64,000 nt of DNA from Piliocolobus tephrosceles (GCF_002776525.5 NC_045437.1:134821340-134885339), one strand, 5' to 3'; numbered from the stretch's first letter, positions 46,196-59,095 are shown. Notes: generated from the sequence alone by a model not told the origin. Numbers and translations: made by a program.

Positions 46196-46534
46196 GAAAA
46201 TAGTAAAGTCCAAAATAGAGCTTATTTTAAAAATCATATGAATGTCTTCAAAGTCTATCATTCTAAGAATGTCTTTGTCAGTTTGAACATACTCAAGACA
46301 TCGGTGGAAGGACCAAATTCATTTAAATGCTACTGGCTATGTATGCTGACCTCTTCCCCATCTTAGCTGCTACTGCCTGTGGTTAAGCCAGCCCCAGTAT
46401 GGTCTGCTTCTAATTGCTTCCCAGCTTGGTTTGTTTCCCACCTGGCATAACATGCGGGAGAATACCGTAATTAGGTTTGCTTGCAAAACAACAACATCAG
46501 TCCTGTAGTTGTCCTACTATACACAACTCCACCA

Positions 46535-47190
46535 GTTTCTGTTGCTTACAGAATCATTTGTAAACCAGATGCCTGAAGCTCTTTGATATCTGGCTCTACA
46601 CTCACCCACCTCCTCTCCGCTGACACCATCCTCCCATATGTCACAGCTGTAGCTTTCGTGCAACACTTCCTCTATAACAGAGGTTCTCAACCAGAGGCTA
46701 TTTTGTTCTCTAAAGACTATTTCACAATGAGTGGAGACATATTTGGTTTTCACAAATGGAGGCGGTGGTGCTACTGGCATCTGGTGGTTAGAGGCCAGGG
46801 ATGCTACTAAACATAATCCAATACATAGGACAGACCCTCAAAGAAAATATTCCATCCCAGAATATTTATTATTAATATATTATCTAGCCTGAAATAGTGC
46901 CCAGATTAAGAAACTTTTCCCTACCAGCTGCCTCTCTGCCTAGGCAATTCCTTCACTTCTCAAGGTCCAACTGAAATGGCTCCTCTTCCTTAAAACTATC
47001 CCTAATTTTCCAGACTGCTAGTCACTACCTCGCTTTCAACCTACCACATTTGCTTGAGACTCTATTTCAAACCATGCTTACAATGGTATCTATAGAAGTG
47101 TTTGTATTCTCCCTAGACTGTGAACTCCAATATGCCGAGTCTTACTCCTCTATCCCTTGATTAGTCCATTGCAGACACTGTAAATGTAAA
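46535..47190 (+). mobile_element. L2 3' region split by MER20
   Basis: The left part (46535-46677) has TGGCTCTACACTCACCCACC. The right part (46921-47190) resumes with 'GCCTAGGCAATTCCTTCACTTC', 'CTTAAAACTATCCCTAATTTTCC' and 'CCCTAGACTGTGAACTCC', the forward L2 3' UTR. Confidence 0.6.
46678..46920 (-). mobile_element. MER20 (hAT-Charlie), minus strand
   Basis: CAGAGGTTCTCAACCAGAGGC, 'GTGGAGACATATTTGGTTTTCAC', 'GGTGGTGCTACTGGCATCTGGTGG' and 'GAGGCCAGGGATGCTACTAAAC' are MER20 in reverse, ending near 'AGATTAAGAAAC'. It sits inside an L2. Its 8-bp flanks (CTCTATAA and CCCTACCA) are a decayed target duplication at best. Confidence 0.88.
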
Positions 47191-47939
47191 TGTGTACCTT
47201 TCATTATAATTTCCTATTTTCCCTGTACACCCATATTTTCCAATATAGTAGCTACTAATCATGCGTAGTATTTAAATTTAAATTAATTAAAATTAAATAA
47301 AATTTAAAATTCAGTCCATCAATCACATTAGCCACACTGCAAGAGCTCAGAAGCCACATGTGACTAGTGGCAACTGTGCTGGACACTGCAGAAAGTTCTA
47401 CTGGGTAGCACAGCATCTAGACTCTAAACCCTATGAGAATTACAGGCAACACCTATGTTCATCATACACATATCTGGTACATATTTGGTGTTTTATCAAT
47501 ATTTGTGTAAATGAATGAAGTTATCTTGATCCTAGCTATGCTAACTTCTGCTTACTCTATGTGTATGAGGAATAAAAGCACAACCAAGATAGATACTTTC
47601 TGAAAATTCCTCTTTCATGGTTAGTCCATGCAGAGAGCTCTTGGTCATGAGTAGGAAGGTATGGTCGGATTGAGTACTGACCAAACTGGAGGGCACCAGG
47701 AGAAACAGCAGGGTCACAAATTAGGAAGTTAACATTTTGAGGCCATGTGTTGGTTGCACAACCTGAGTTTAAACTGAATGGCTTCCTGGAGTAGGTGGGG
47801 CCTAAGCACCAGCGTCCACAGCAAGAAATGCACACAGAGGATCAATCATACAGCATAACACAGATATGAAGGGGAAAATTCAAAACCCAGAGATGGGGGG
47901 ACATAAAAACTGGAATAGGGAAGTCTCAGAGCATACTGT
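47191..47939. other. MER-type repeat remnant, then unassigned sequence
   Basis: About 47240-47410 (TAGTAGCTACTAATCATGCG, TTTAAATTTAAATTAATTAA, 'AGCCACATGTGACTAGTGGC', 'TGCTGGACACTGCAGAAAG') resembles a short nonautonomous DNA transposon of uncertain family. The 92-codon minus frame at 47557-47835 is unsupported. Confidence 0.4.
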
Positions 47940-48195
47940 CTAAGGATATGGGCTAAGAGTTAAATAATTTGGGTTCAAGTTCCTCCTCTATCACTTTCTA
48001 ACAAGGTAATGTGGACAAGTCAGTTTTCCCCTTTGAGTCTCAGTTTCCCTATCTGCAAAATGTGGATAAATAGTTATTATCTTCTTCTTTGCTTTATTGA
48101 AGGAAATAAATGAGATAGTGTATGTATGCATTAACACAGAGACTGGTACTGAACAGGCCCCAAATAAAAGTTGGTATTTTCATAATTATCAAAAG
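47940..48195 (+). mobile_element. MIR SINE
   Basis: 'TTTGGGTTCAAGTTCCTCCTCTATCAC', 'GTGGACAAGTCAGTTTTCCCC', 'CAGTTTCCCTATCTGCAAAATGTGG' and 'AATAAATGAGATAGTGTATG' follow MIR well. Confidence 0.9.
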
Positions 48196-48402
48196 GATTA
48201 TTATAAAATCTTTAGGATGTGAGAAAACACAGAGGTCAAGTCCAACTCCAATCCTGCCTCTGTTCTCACTACCTTAGTTTCTAATCCTCTCTATAACATC
48301 TCCACCAAAGATGGTCCAGGTGGAAATCCTTAAGTGACCATAGATGTACTGGTTTTTGACATAATCCTTTCTATTTCAGATGATTGTGTAACATAAAATC
48401 AC

Positions 48403-48600
48403 CATGTTTCTCAATGGGTCACTATTGGCATTTCAATACAGTAGTTCTTTATTGTGCTGGGCTGCCCAGTGCATTATAGAACACTAAACATCTATGTCTC
48501 ACCCTCCAAATCCCAAGAGTATACCCTATGCCCCATCAGGAAAACCTGCCCTCAGATACACATATTTCCCAAGTCCCCCAGAAAGGAAATACCACCACCT
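48403..48600 (+). mobile_element. MER20 (hAT-Charlie), plus strand
   Basis: GTTTCTCAATGGGTCACTATTGGC, 'TTATTGTGCTGGGCTGCCCAGTGCATTATAGAAC' and 'CATCTATGTCTCACCCTCC' reproduce MER20 in forward orientation. The right half is decayed. Confidence 0.8.
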
Positions 48601-50470
48601 GCTAAAATCTTTTGCCCAAGCCAAAATCTGCCTCCTGGATTTGACCTTGAGAGAGTATAATAGAAACAGTCAAATAACTGAAATTTCAAGAATTAGATAA
48701 ACTATATGACAGAGTTTGCCTGCTTGCTCTCAGCTGTACCCCATTCCCTCTCTTTGTTCTGCTTAGCGTCTTAGAGAGTTACGTCTCCCAGGCTCCTTTA
48801 CCCACTCCTTCTAGGTAGGCTCATCTAGCAAGAGGCTCTGGAGTGTAGAAGTCAGAGCATTTATTTCCCCTCTTACTCTGTCTTATGTAGTGTCTCTTCT
48901 CTGGCAGAGGCAGCATCTCCTTCATGATCTAACTCGTTCTCAAGAGGCCTTCTCTCCACGGTCCCAACTCTTGCCAGGGTAGCCATGCCCATATTCTCAT
49001 TCCTGTCTGATGGCTCTGGCATCTTGACTTTGATGTTGTTTCTCCAACCCTTTAGTAGCCTCATGCTGCTGGCTGCTCTCTCAGCTTTTCCACTGCCTAT
49101 GTAATGAATTATCTGTTTCATTAAATTCCCTCTGTTGAAATACATGGAGTGGTTTATGTTTTCTTGATCAGACACTGATAGACACAAACTGGGAGATGAT
49201 GTTTTTTCCTATCTGCATCTTGAAAGAATGCTTGAACAGAGTAGCTAGAGAAAGAGATTGTATCTGGGTTTTTCCCCATTGCTTGTGTGGCCTTAAAGTA
49301 GTAACTTTTAAGAAAACATATATTTTGTGATGTCTTCTTTTCAGGAATATAAGTTTAGATGAAACTGTCAAGGCAGCAACTACTTTTTTCCCCATAGATC
49401 AGCTTTCCTTTATGGAAAAAGACACCATTCTCCTAAAGGAGACTGATTCCTCAGATGAAAAATATCTATGCAAAGTAGAAAATGGAAGCTGAACTTCAAA
49501 GGACCAGCATGTTGGCCCCTTTTCCCATCTCTTCTCCAACTCTAAAAATACAGGAGAAAGAGAAAATAGTTTAATTCCAAAATGTGACCAATATCCAATG
49601 CAATTCATTGCTAAAAAAATGTTGCAATTTCTGAATGGAATGACTTAGATACAAGACTAATAACCTTGGTTTAAAGTGTAGGAGCTGTTAAAAACATATG
49701 CAGAAGACACCAAAATTATAGATACACAAGCATATGATTTTGCCAGCAAAGCAATAAGAACTGTGTCTGTATGATTCTGTTTTATTTTCCAAGACATTTT
49801 TTCATCCTCATTTTCTATGTGTATTCATTTTGCCAGCTATAAAGATAAGTGTCTTAGGAATCCTCCAATCTCAAGCAACAGAAACTCACCCCAACTAAAC
49901 TAAGTACATAGAATATAGGTAGAATTTGTTACCATGCAGAAGCAAGCTTATGAATCCCAGGAAGAGAAAATTTAATAAGCCTATGGAGGAAGACTGCAGC
50001 CAGGAACCGGAAAACCATCAGGAACCAAGGAACGCTTCTCACTATGTTGCTCTCTCTAATCTGGGATTTATGTGGTCTCATATCTGTGCCAGTGGGTTCT
50101 CTGTCTTCTTTTCAGATATGGCTGAGATGGCTGGCTGCTTGACAATAGTTTTCTTAGCATCTATGTTAGCCTGCCCTTAGTTCAAGTGGCCTCCTGGAAC
50201 TGACAAGGATCTCTAAACTCCCCATTCTGGGAAAAGCACTTCATCTGACCCAGCTTGGGTCAGGTGTCCACTTCTGATCCTATCAGCTGTAGCTGGGGAA
50301 ACAAGGTCATATAGTATAGGCAGGACTGCATACACCACCCCAGTTGGCAAAACAATTCTAAAAGACAAGATGGTGGGGAAAGGAAGAGGGTAATGAGTGA
50401 CATAGATGCCCTTACAGTATCTAAACTCCAACAAGGAATTATGATTACAATTATCCTGATCTTCCAGACA
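48601..50470. other. Unassigned, with old repeats at about 48700-49165 and 49850-50200
   Basis: 'TTCATTAAATTCCCTCTGTTGAAATACATGGAGTGG' near 49120 and 'AGAATTTGTTACCATGCAGAAGC' near 49920 look like the ends of old interspersed elements that I cannot name. No coding evidence. Confidence 0.35.
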
Positions 50471-50575
50471 AGTAATAGGCACAAAAGGGTTAAACCATCC
50501 ATCCAGTGTTGCACAGTTGATTAATGTGAGTCAGTACTTGAATCAATCTCTAGAATTCTTTCTCCTCAATTCCAA
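50471..50575 (-). mobile_element. MIR-like fragment, reverse orientation
   Basis: 'CCAGTGTTGCACAGTTGATTAATGTGAGTCAGTACTTGAATC' fits a decayed reversed MIR core. Confidence 0.45.
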
Positions 50576-51309
50576 GTTACTACCTATGTAACAGAATCTG
50601 TGACAGGCAGACTGCGGTAACTTACAGCTATTAATTATTAGATATTAATTATAGCTATGACTATTATCATTATTCCTAAGGAACTCAGCAAGTTTTCTAA
50701 AATATGACCACCTATAGCATTTGTTCTCCTTCACCAGCTCAGTCTTCTGCTTCTCTAAGGAGAGCAGCTACTATCACTTTTCCAGTAGAACTCAGAATCT
50801 ATTGAAGTCCCTGGGGAACGAATTTGAAACAAATTCTATGCAAGGGCCAGAGAGCTTCAGAGTCCTCTATAAAGTATGATAATTGCAGATCTATAAAACC
50901 CAGCAAAGTTGGACAGGAGGAGTTCAACATTAACCCTTTTGAGAATGCTGAGTCTCCCTGAGCTCTAAACAGCCAAGAGGGAGTAAAATGAATGAGCTGT
51001 GTCTTCTCTACTTTCAGGGCTAGGAGAGTGGAAGACCAGATGTAGAGTGGCAGTAGGAGAGGTTTAACAACCTGCTCTAAGTCTTACACTCACAAGACAA
51101 GAAATGTCTTTGTTTTTTTACCAGATACAGGACTTCTACAATTAAGGATATTTCAACAACCAAACTTCCATCCCAGTGAGTCAACAGAGAAAAATACCTG
51201 CCCTCCTTGGAAGGCCAAGAAGGCAGAGAGGTGGATTAGGTTCCAATCTTCCTCCATAGGTGTGACTCCACTCCAGGAAGAGAGATGAGCACCAGATAAA
51301 CAAAATAAT
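50576..51309. other. Unassigned sequence
   Basis: Contains an imperfect palindrome AGCTATTAATTA/TAATTATAGCT near 50628-50658. No gene or repeat named. Confidence 0.35.
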
Positions 51310-52200
51310 AAAGGCACTCATTATAAAGGTGATTCAAGTATAAAAGATGTCCTGGAACTTAAATGATTATACCAAGAAAATCAGTGAAAGAATTAAAGAC
51401 AAGCATGATTTAACTGTGGCGAACACAATTAGTGGCCTGGGAGGTTGAGCATAGGAAATACCCAAAGCACAAAACAAAAAGAAAAAAATATGGAAATCAC
51501 AAAGGAAAACACAGACTAAGAGGACAGACTCAAGATAATGTAAATGGAGAAAAGGGAACAAATGGAGAAAAGGCAATAGTAAGAATTATTCCAATACTAA
51601 GGAAAACAAAAATAAAAATTCCCCAAACTGAGCCAAGATCTGCAGCTGAAAATTGAAAGGGCTTGGGAGTTCTGGGCAGGAATGATGAAAAAAGACATAC
51701 TTCCAGCCACATTCTGGTAAAATCTCTGAAGTTTTAAGATGAAAAAAAAAAAGTGTTATAAGCATTCAGGCAAATAAACAAGTTTACCTTCAAAGAAACC
51801 AAAAATCACATAAATATCAGACTTTTCATCTGCAACACTGAAAGCCAAAACACCTTCAAACTAATACAGAAAAGGGCAGTAGCTCAAGAACATTTCACCA
51901 GTCAAGATATAATTCCCCAATCAGGATGAAAGAAAGACAATCTAAGATCTGCAGTAACTGAGAGAGTATAGTATACACCTGCCTAATTTGAAAGAAACAC
52001 TTGGAAAAAATGCTGCAAACCAGTAACAAATATGCACACAGAGTTTTAAGAGAATATGGAAGATGAACAAAAGAGGATACAGCATTAAGCAATGAAACAA
52101 CACAAAAGGTTCCCAGGGGATGGGTAATATGAGTGCCAAGGAAGAACTTATGATGGCAACTGTAAAGGAGATTTATGCTATTAAACTGTCCCACAAAATA
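51310..52200 (+). mobile_element. HAL1/L1-like segment, tentative
   Basis: A-rich sequence with 'CCCCAAACTGAGCCAAGATCTGCAGC', 'GGGCAGGAATGATGAAAAAAGAC', 'TATCAGACTTTTCATCTGCAACACTG' and 'GGCAGTAGCTCAAGAAC'. The cadence is that of a non-LTR LINE body similar to HAL1. Frames are short and broken. Confidence 0.4.
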
Positions 52201-52213
52201 AAATGGGAATAAG

Positions 52214-52525
52214 GGCCAGGTGTGGTGGCTCATGCCTGTAATCTCAGCACTTTGGGAGGCAAAGGCAGGTGTATCACCTGAGGTCAAGAGTTCGAGACAA
52301 ACCTGGCCAACATGGTGAAACCCCATCTCTACTAAAATACTAAAAATACAAAAATTAGCCAGGCGTGGTGGTGTATGCCTATAGTCCTAGCTACCTGGGA
52401 GGCTGAGGCAGGAGAATTGCTTGAAGCTTGGAGGCAGAGATTGCAGTGAGCCAAGACTGCACCAGTGCACTCCAGCCTGGGTGACAGAGTGAGACTCCAT
52501 CTCCAAAAAAAAAAAAAAAAAAAAA
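52214..52525 (+). mobile_element. AluS-like, full length
   Basis: GGCCAGGTGTGGTGGCTCATG head, both arms, A21 tail. GGGAATAAG before and AGGAATAG after it are a likely imperfect duplication. Confidence 0.93.
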
Positions 52526-52652
52526 GGAATAGTAAGTAAAAAAAAAAAGGAGAAGATAAAAGCATTTGAATTTGAAACAAGTTACATTGCAGGTATGGAA
52601 GGGAGAAAAAAAACCAAGAGGAAATAAAAGTCATTCTAAAGTCATTGTTCTT

Positions 52653-52943
52653 CAGCTGGGCATGTTACCTCATGCCCGTAATCCCATCATTTTGGAGGCC
52701 GAGGCGGGCAGACTTCTTGAAGTCAGGAGTTCGAGACCAGCCTGGCCAACATTGTGAAACCCCCATCTCTACTAAAAATTAAAAAAGTTAGCCGGGTGTG
52801 GTAGCACCCCTGTAATCCTAGCTATTCAGGAGGATAAAATGGGAGGATTGCTTGAACAAAGGAGGTGAAGGTTGCAGTGAGCTGAGATCATGATACTGCA
52901 CTCAACCCTGAGTGACAGAGTGAGACTCCGTCTCAAAAAAAAT
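52653..52943 (+). mobile_element. AluS/J-like, full length, diverged
   Basis: AGCTGGGCATGTTACCTCATG head and both arms, with many substitutions. A 15-bp duplication with one mismatch lies at 52638-52652 and 52944-52958. Confidence 0.92.
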
Positions 52944-52958
52944 AAAGTCATTGTCCTT

Positions 52959-53840
52959 TGTAGGACATAACAGAAGGAAACAATGCATTTGGTTGTGGTT
53001 CTATTTTGCTACCATATAACAGTAGGAACCTCTATTTTACTAAAATAGGAAAAGGATTAGTGATTATTATTGGGATAAAATAAATAAAATTGAGCTTCTT
53101 CATTAACAAGACAATTGTTCAGATCTCAATTTTCATTCCCTTTGTATAAAAATGCATATTCAACAGATGTGCGAACCATTTGTTACTTATTTAATATGTA
53201 AGAAAAAAAGTATACCAACAGGTATTTGAACAAAGAAAGAGGCCTTTGTCCCTTGGACAATAACGAGGCATAAACTGCAATGATGCTTTATCCACCAAAT
53301 GACTATAAGAATACTTTAATTATAACAGGAAAAGGGACAATCTCTAAAGACCACTCAGGAAATCACCTGGAAAACAAGAGAAACTAATATTTAAACATTT
53401 GCACCAAGTTCTTCCCTAGGTTTCCTCTCCACATCACTTCATATGCATCTGGAATGAACATATGTATCATAGTCATGGTTTAGAAGCCATGGTAAAACAG
53501 TATGTTTTTCCCTAGAAATACCAAGCAAGGGTCACAGGCGGCAGACAAAGACACAGCCAGATTGTTTTCCCCAAATGTTTTTCTTTTGTTTTAAATGTAC
53601 TCCTTCAAAAGCATCTTGGACACTGCCGTTTTGGGCATTCCCATGTCTAACACCTCCCACAAAGGATGAGATCATTGATTTAAAAAGTGGACCTAACATG
53701 CACCATTAGAAGAGAAAATTTGCCTAAGGAGGGCAACTTAGTAATATGTATTCTAATTATGGAAGAGCCCCTAGTGTAATCTGGTAAAAATGGTTACAAC
53801 ACATACCATACAATTACTACTGTTTTAAAAGACTGACATT
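52959..53840. other. Unassigned AT-rich sequence
   Basis: No gene or repeat recognised between two plus-strand Alus. Confidence 0.35.
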
Positions 53841-53859
53841 AAAAGTTATGCAAATTCTT

Positions 53860-54164
53860 GGCCGGGCACGGTGTCTCACGCCCGTAATCCCAGCACTTTG
53901 GGAGGCCGAGGCAGGCGGATCACGAGGTCAGGAGATTGAGACCATCCTGGCTAACACGGTGAAACCCCGTCTCTACTAAAAATACAAAAAATTAGTCGGG
54001 CATGGTGGCAGGTGCCTGCAGTCCCAGCTACTCAGGAGGCTGAGGCAGGAGAATGGCGTGAACCTGGGAGGCGAAGCGTGCAATGAGCCGAGATCACGTC
54101 TCTGCACTCCAGCCTAGGACACAGCAAGACTCCGTCTCAAAAAACAAAACAACAACAACAACAA
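53860..54164 (+). mobile_element. AluY, full length
   Basis: GGCCGGGCACGGTGTCTCACG head, AluY-type GAATGGCGTGAACCTGGGAGG, and a CAACAACAACAACAA tail. A perfect 19-bp duplication lies at 53841-53859 and 54165-54183. It lacks the GATCCGG and GTAAAC states of the 1173 Alu, so it belongs to an older AluY lineage. Confidence 0.95.
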
Positions 54165-54183
54165 AAAAGTTATGCAAATTCTT

Positions 54184-55489
54184 CTATAGAAATACTGTGA
54201 TAGATGGTATTAATCAGAAGGTAACTCTATTGTACTAAAACTTAAAAAGGGTGAAGTTAGTCTATCAAATCTTTCTGTTTAGCAGTTTCATAAAGAAAAA
54301 TGTATAACCACGTGGTTATGATATATTTGAAAATACTTGGTATCACTTCATTCAAAACAATGTATCCTCAATCAGTAGAACTGGGTGAATACTAGTCAGA
54401 ACCTGTGTCTGGCAGCAAGTTACTTGGAGATATCAGCATAACAAAAATGAAAAGATTCAATAATTTTAACATTCTTATGACAAGAAGTAAAAAGGAAGAA
54501 CGGTATGGAATCTGTGTGGTTTATAGGCAGGAAAAAATGACTTAGAACCTGTGGAGAGGGGTTCAAGTAAACAGGAAGTAGCTTGAGATTGTGACCTAGA
54601 GAACGTGGTGTTTTGGGTGCCTACCCGTTTTCCCAGTGAGTGAGGAACAACTGAGTAAATCAAGAGTTTGTGAAATTGCACTTTTTCTCCAGGTCACATG
54701 TCAGCATCATTGCACAGAAGAAATGATCAGCAGTCTCACTGGTATGATGACTTTCGAGTTTTCTTGGGTTGCTAATTGGGACAACTCAATACCTGGAATA
54801 ATCTCTTCAAATCTTGCCACTTGCAAAGGTGGTTTATCCTCTCTCAAGGAGGTAGAATGGAAAGAAAACACAGATGTCATCTTATTTAACAGGAGTCTTA
54901 AAGATTTTCTGGCCCAACCCTCTCGCTGCACAGATGAGGAAACAATGGGTTTTTTTGTCTAGAGTCACAGTAGTTTGAGCCAAAATTAGAACCTGGGTCT
55001 TCTAAATCCCAAATGAATATACTTTCCAGTTGTATACATTTATCAGGAACTCGACTGAAATGCAACTCTGTACTTCTGTCCACTTATATAAAACTTTACT
55101 AAAATTCAATAGCAATTATATTGGCCTTTTTTCCTACAAACCAGTCTGTCTTGAATACTGTGGTTATATATTTAAAATGTATATAATAAAAGTTTTTATT
55201 AGAACTCCTTTTAAATTAGTTTATAACTCAGGATAATACCTAGGTTCTCAGCTTTACCAAAGTTCTAGAGTCTTTGCAACTTATTTTGATGATTCCAAAC
55301 AAGATAAAGAGTATTCCACTAGCCATTTATCCAAAACAGATTGTAAAGATTCATTATTTCTACCTTATATGGTTGAAAAAATATCCTTGGTGAAATTATG
55401 TAGGGGTGGAATTTTCTGTATGGGAAGATTTTAAATAACAGATTCTGTCTTTCTATTCTCCGTCTGCTAGTTTTGGTAGGTTACGTTTT
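54184..55489. other. Unassigned; ancient repeat trace near 54900-55015
   Basis: 'TCTGGCCCAACCCTCTCGCTGCACAGATGAGGAAAC' and 'AATTAGAACCTGGGTCTTC' resemble a widespread ancient repeat of uncertain family. The 108-codon plus frame at 54636-54962 overlaps this trace and has no domain. Confidence 0.35.
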
Positions 55490-58330
55490 TCAAGGAATTG
55501 TACTTTTCAGTTTTCATTACCAAATTGATTAATGAAATATCTTTGTAATATCTTTAGAATGTGTAGTGTTGACCCTTTTTATTCCTAGCATTGGTGTTTT
55601 TTTTCCTTGATTAGTTTTGCTATTAAATTTATTAATCTTTGTAAAGAAACAACTTCTGGTTTTGTTGATTTTTTCTATTATACATTTGCTTTCTCTTCAA
55701 TCAATTCTAGCTCCTATTTTCATCATTTCCTTTTGTCTACACTTTGTGGTTTGTTAATCTTTTTCTAGTTTCTGGAGATGGAGGCCTGAATCATTGATTT
55801 TTAAGTGTTTTTTTTTTTTTTCCTTATATGTGAATTTAAGGCTATAAATTATCATCTATTCACTGTTTAGCTGCATCCCACAAGTTTTGATAACTCATCT
55901 TTTCATCAGACTTACATAAAAAGATTTTAAATTACCAGTGTGATGTCTTCTTTGACACACAGGTTATTTAGAGAGTAAGGTTTAATTTCCAAGCAGTTGG
56001 TATTTTTTTCTACCTATCATTTGTTTTTTTATTCTATGTCAATTCTTTGTAACCAAATTACATAATCTGAATAAATGACAAGTCTTTTGGTATGTGATAA
56101 GGCTTGGTTTAAAAGCCAGTATACGGTCAGTTTGGATAATGATTTGTACACACTTCGAAAAAATATAATTTCTGTCACGATTGTATGCAGTGCCTCATAT
56201 CTGTTAATCAGGTGAAGCTATTGTTCAGATCTTCAATATCCTTATTGATTTGGGGATGCCTGTTCTATTGGTTGTAGAGAAGGTTTGTTCAAGTCACTCA
56301 CTATGATTATGCTTTGGTCTGTTTCAGTTTCCTTTTGTCATTTATTGCTTTAAATATTTTAAAACAATGATACTGAGTGCATTCAAATTTAGGCTGTGTT
56401 TTTTGGTTTTTTTTTTTTTGAGACGGCGTCTCGCTCTGTCGCCCAGGCTGGAGTGTAGTGGTGCGATCTTGGCTCACTGCAAGCTCTGCCTCCCAAGTTC
56501 ACACCATTCTCCTGCCTCAGCCTCCCGAGTAGCTGGGACTACAGGTGTTTGTTACCAGGCCCGGCCAATTTTTGTTGTATCTTTAGTAGAGACGGGGTTT
56601 CACTGTGTTGGCCAGGATGGTCTCAATCTCCTGACTTCGTGATCTGCCCGCCTTGGCCTCCTAAAGTGCTGGGATTACAGGCATGAGCCACCACGCCCGG
56701 CCAATACCTTCTTAATAATTATGTACTATTCCTCCTATGCATCTTGCTTTAGAATCTACTTTTCTAGGATTAAAAAACTCCAGCAGCTGTCTTTTGCTTA
56801 CACTGTAGATGACATCTTTCACTGTTCTCCTTTAAAATGTGTGTCTATATATTTAAAGTGGGTCTCTCATAAGCAGTACATACTTGCAATTATCTATAAT
56901 AGTAAGACAATTTTAGTCTTTTAATTATTCTTTAATTGGAAAAATACATTTTCTATGAGATTATTGACCTATTATTGTTAATATACACCATTTTATCATT
57001 CATGTTTTATTGTATTCAATTGTTCATATTTCTTCTCTTTTAAATTAATAAAATATTTTCTATTTTTTTATCCTCCAGTAAGTTATTAGTGTAAATTTTA
57101 ATTAGTAAATTAAAAAATAATTTACTAGTTTGTTAGTGGTTACTCAAAAATATGCATTCCTTAATAATTACAGTCAAAAACATTACTTTTACTACTTCTG
57201 ATAGTGGTAGAACATACAATATCAATTTGATTTATACTCGTCCAAGAATGTATCTGCATTAGTGTTGCTACTGCATTATTGATTTTAATCTATATGAACT
57301 CCTAATCTATTTAACTCCATAGGACATCATCATTGCTTTGTACAGTCAATATTTAATTATATCCAGTCATGTATTTCTCATTCTACTTTATTTCTTCCTG
57401 CATCTCTGTGCTTCCTTCTCCTTGAGGAAGAACTTAATCTATATATTTTATTACAGATGCCAGTGATACATCATTTCAGTTTTTGTCTAAAATGTTTGTA
57501 TTTTACCTCCATTTTCACTCAGTAAAAAGTTAGAGCCTGGCAGTTATTTTACTTCTTCACTTTTAAGATGTAATTCCATTATCTTCTGACTTCCATTGTT
57601 CTTGCTAGCGTGTCAGCTGTCAGTATTATTGTAGCACTTTTGAAAATAATAAGTCATATTTTTCTTGGCTACTTTTCTCCATTCCACTTCCTGGCTGCTT
57701 TTATGATTTTCTTATTAGTTGTTGTCAGTTTTACTATGATGTGTTGAGTTTTATTTTCTTTCCAATTTTTTCTACTTGTGATTCACGGAGATTCCAGAAT
57801 TTGTGAGTAAATTTTTTATCATATTTGGATCATTCATAGCCATTATTCCTTTGAATATTGATTCTGCCATAAATTACCTTTTTTCTCCCAGTACTCCAAT
57901 TACTTGTACATTAGACACTTACCTTATTATGTTCCATATCTCTTATCTTTTTCCATTTGAGATTCTCTTATTTCCTCTCTGTGCTGCAGGTGGATAGGTT
58001 CTACTAAGCTGTCTACTGGTTTTTTATTGCTCCCATCTACTGCTGTATTCAATTTGATGTTAAACTTATTTACTGGATAATTAATTGGTTATATTATTTA
58101 ATCCTACAATGTTCATTTGATTCCTTTTATAGATTTTACTTATCTGAAGAAATCCATGTTTTTATCTATTTTCACACAGTTCTTCAGTTTTCTTGAATGT
58201 ACAAATCATAGTCATTTCAAAAACTTTGTCATACGATGCCATTTTCTTGATCCCCTGTGAATATATTACATTCTATTCTACTGACAGGATGCTTTTATCT
58301 CAAATTTTTTTTGGTCAGTAATACCTAATT
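55490..58330 (-). mobile_element. Old L1M body (ORF1/ORF2 5' region), minus strand, split by an Alu
   Basis: In the plus direction, 'TTGCTTTCTCTTCAATCAATTCTAGC', 'GCTATAAATTATCATCTATTCACTG', 'GCATCCCACAAGTTTTGATAAC' and 'TTGATTTGGGGATGCCTGTTCTATTGG' are the antisense of an L1 ORF2 endonuclease region. About 57470-58250 ('GCGTGTCAGCTGTCAGTATTATTG', 'TCACGGAGATTCCAGAATTTGTG') is antisense inter-ORF/ORF1 region. No usable frame remains. Confidence 0.65.
56407..56702 (-). mobile_element. AluY-like, minus strand, inside an L1M
   Basis: T13 run, GAGACGGCGTCTCGCTCTGTC, both arms, and the AluY-type reversed head CCACGCCCGGCC. Flanking L1M sequence continues on both sides. Confidence 0.93.
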
Positions 58331-58791
58331 TAATATCAAATATTATAATAGAAATTGCAGAGGCTCCAGAATATGTTATCTTCATCCAGTCAGATTTGCC
58401 CTTTTTTCTGTTAGGCAAAAAATTCGAGGTGATCACCTTAATTCAACCAGAGACTGATCTGCTTTGAGGCTGGACTAAACTTGTAGGAATGCTCAGTTTA
58501 CCTCTGTAATGTGTACTCCTCCTACAGTGTAGTCCTGTACAGCTTTCAGCTGAACATCTGCTCTGTTCACCATGCTCATTATCCCAGCATGTCTTGAACA
58601 CTAATCTTTGTTCCTTCAACACTCCCTCCCAGGTATTTAGACTTTAGCTTAGCTTTATTCTTTCTCTCTCTCTTTTTTTTTTTTTTTTTTTTCATTTTTG
58701 CTTCCCACTTCGTTCAACTTCAACTTCAGATTTCAGCAAATGTGTTGAGGGGAAAACAGGCAAACAGGCTTCCTTTGTTTTTCTCTTTAAA
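58331..58791. other. Unassigned; TC/T-rich run at 58662-58700
   Basis: TCTCTCTCTC followed by about 22 T. No element body recognised, though this could be the tail of a minus-strand retrocopy. Confidence 0.4.
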
Positions 58792-58803
58792 AACTAACAT
58801 TTT

Positions 58804-59095
58804 GGCTGGGCATGCTGGCTCATGCCTATAACTTTGAGAGGCCAAGACAGGCAGATTGCCTGAGGTCAGGAGTTCGAAACCAGCCTGGCTAACATGGTGA
58901 AACCCTATCTCTACTAAAAATACAAAAATTAGCCAGATGTGGTGGTACATCCCTGTAGTCCCAGGTACTTGGGAGGCTGAGGCAGGAGAATCATTTGAAC
59001 CCAGGAAGTGGAGGTTGCAGTGAGCTGAGATCACATCACTGTGCTCCAGCCTGGGCAACAGAGCAAGACTCTATTTCTTTAAAAAAAAAAAAAAA
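58804..59095 (+). mobile_element. AluS-like with a short 5' deletion
   Basis: GGCTGGGCATGCTGGCTCATG head. The usual TAATCCCAGCACTTTGGG is reduced to TAACTTTGAGAG. Both arms are present, with an A17 tail. The duplication AACTAACATTTT / AACTGACATTTT (one mismatch) lies at 58792-58803 and 59096-59107. Confidence 0.92.

Noticed and set aside
51895..52326. 143-codon minus-strand open frame
   Set aside because: It begins in the antisense of an Alu and continues into a LINE-like segment; no domain.
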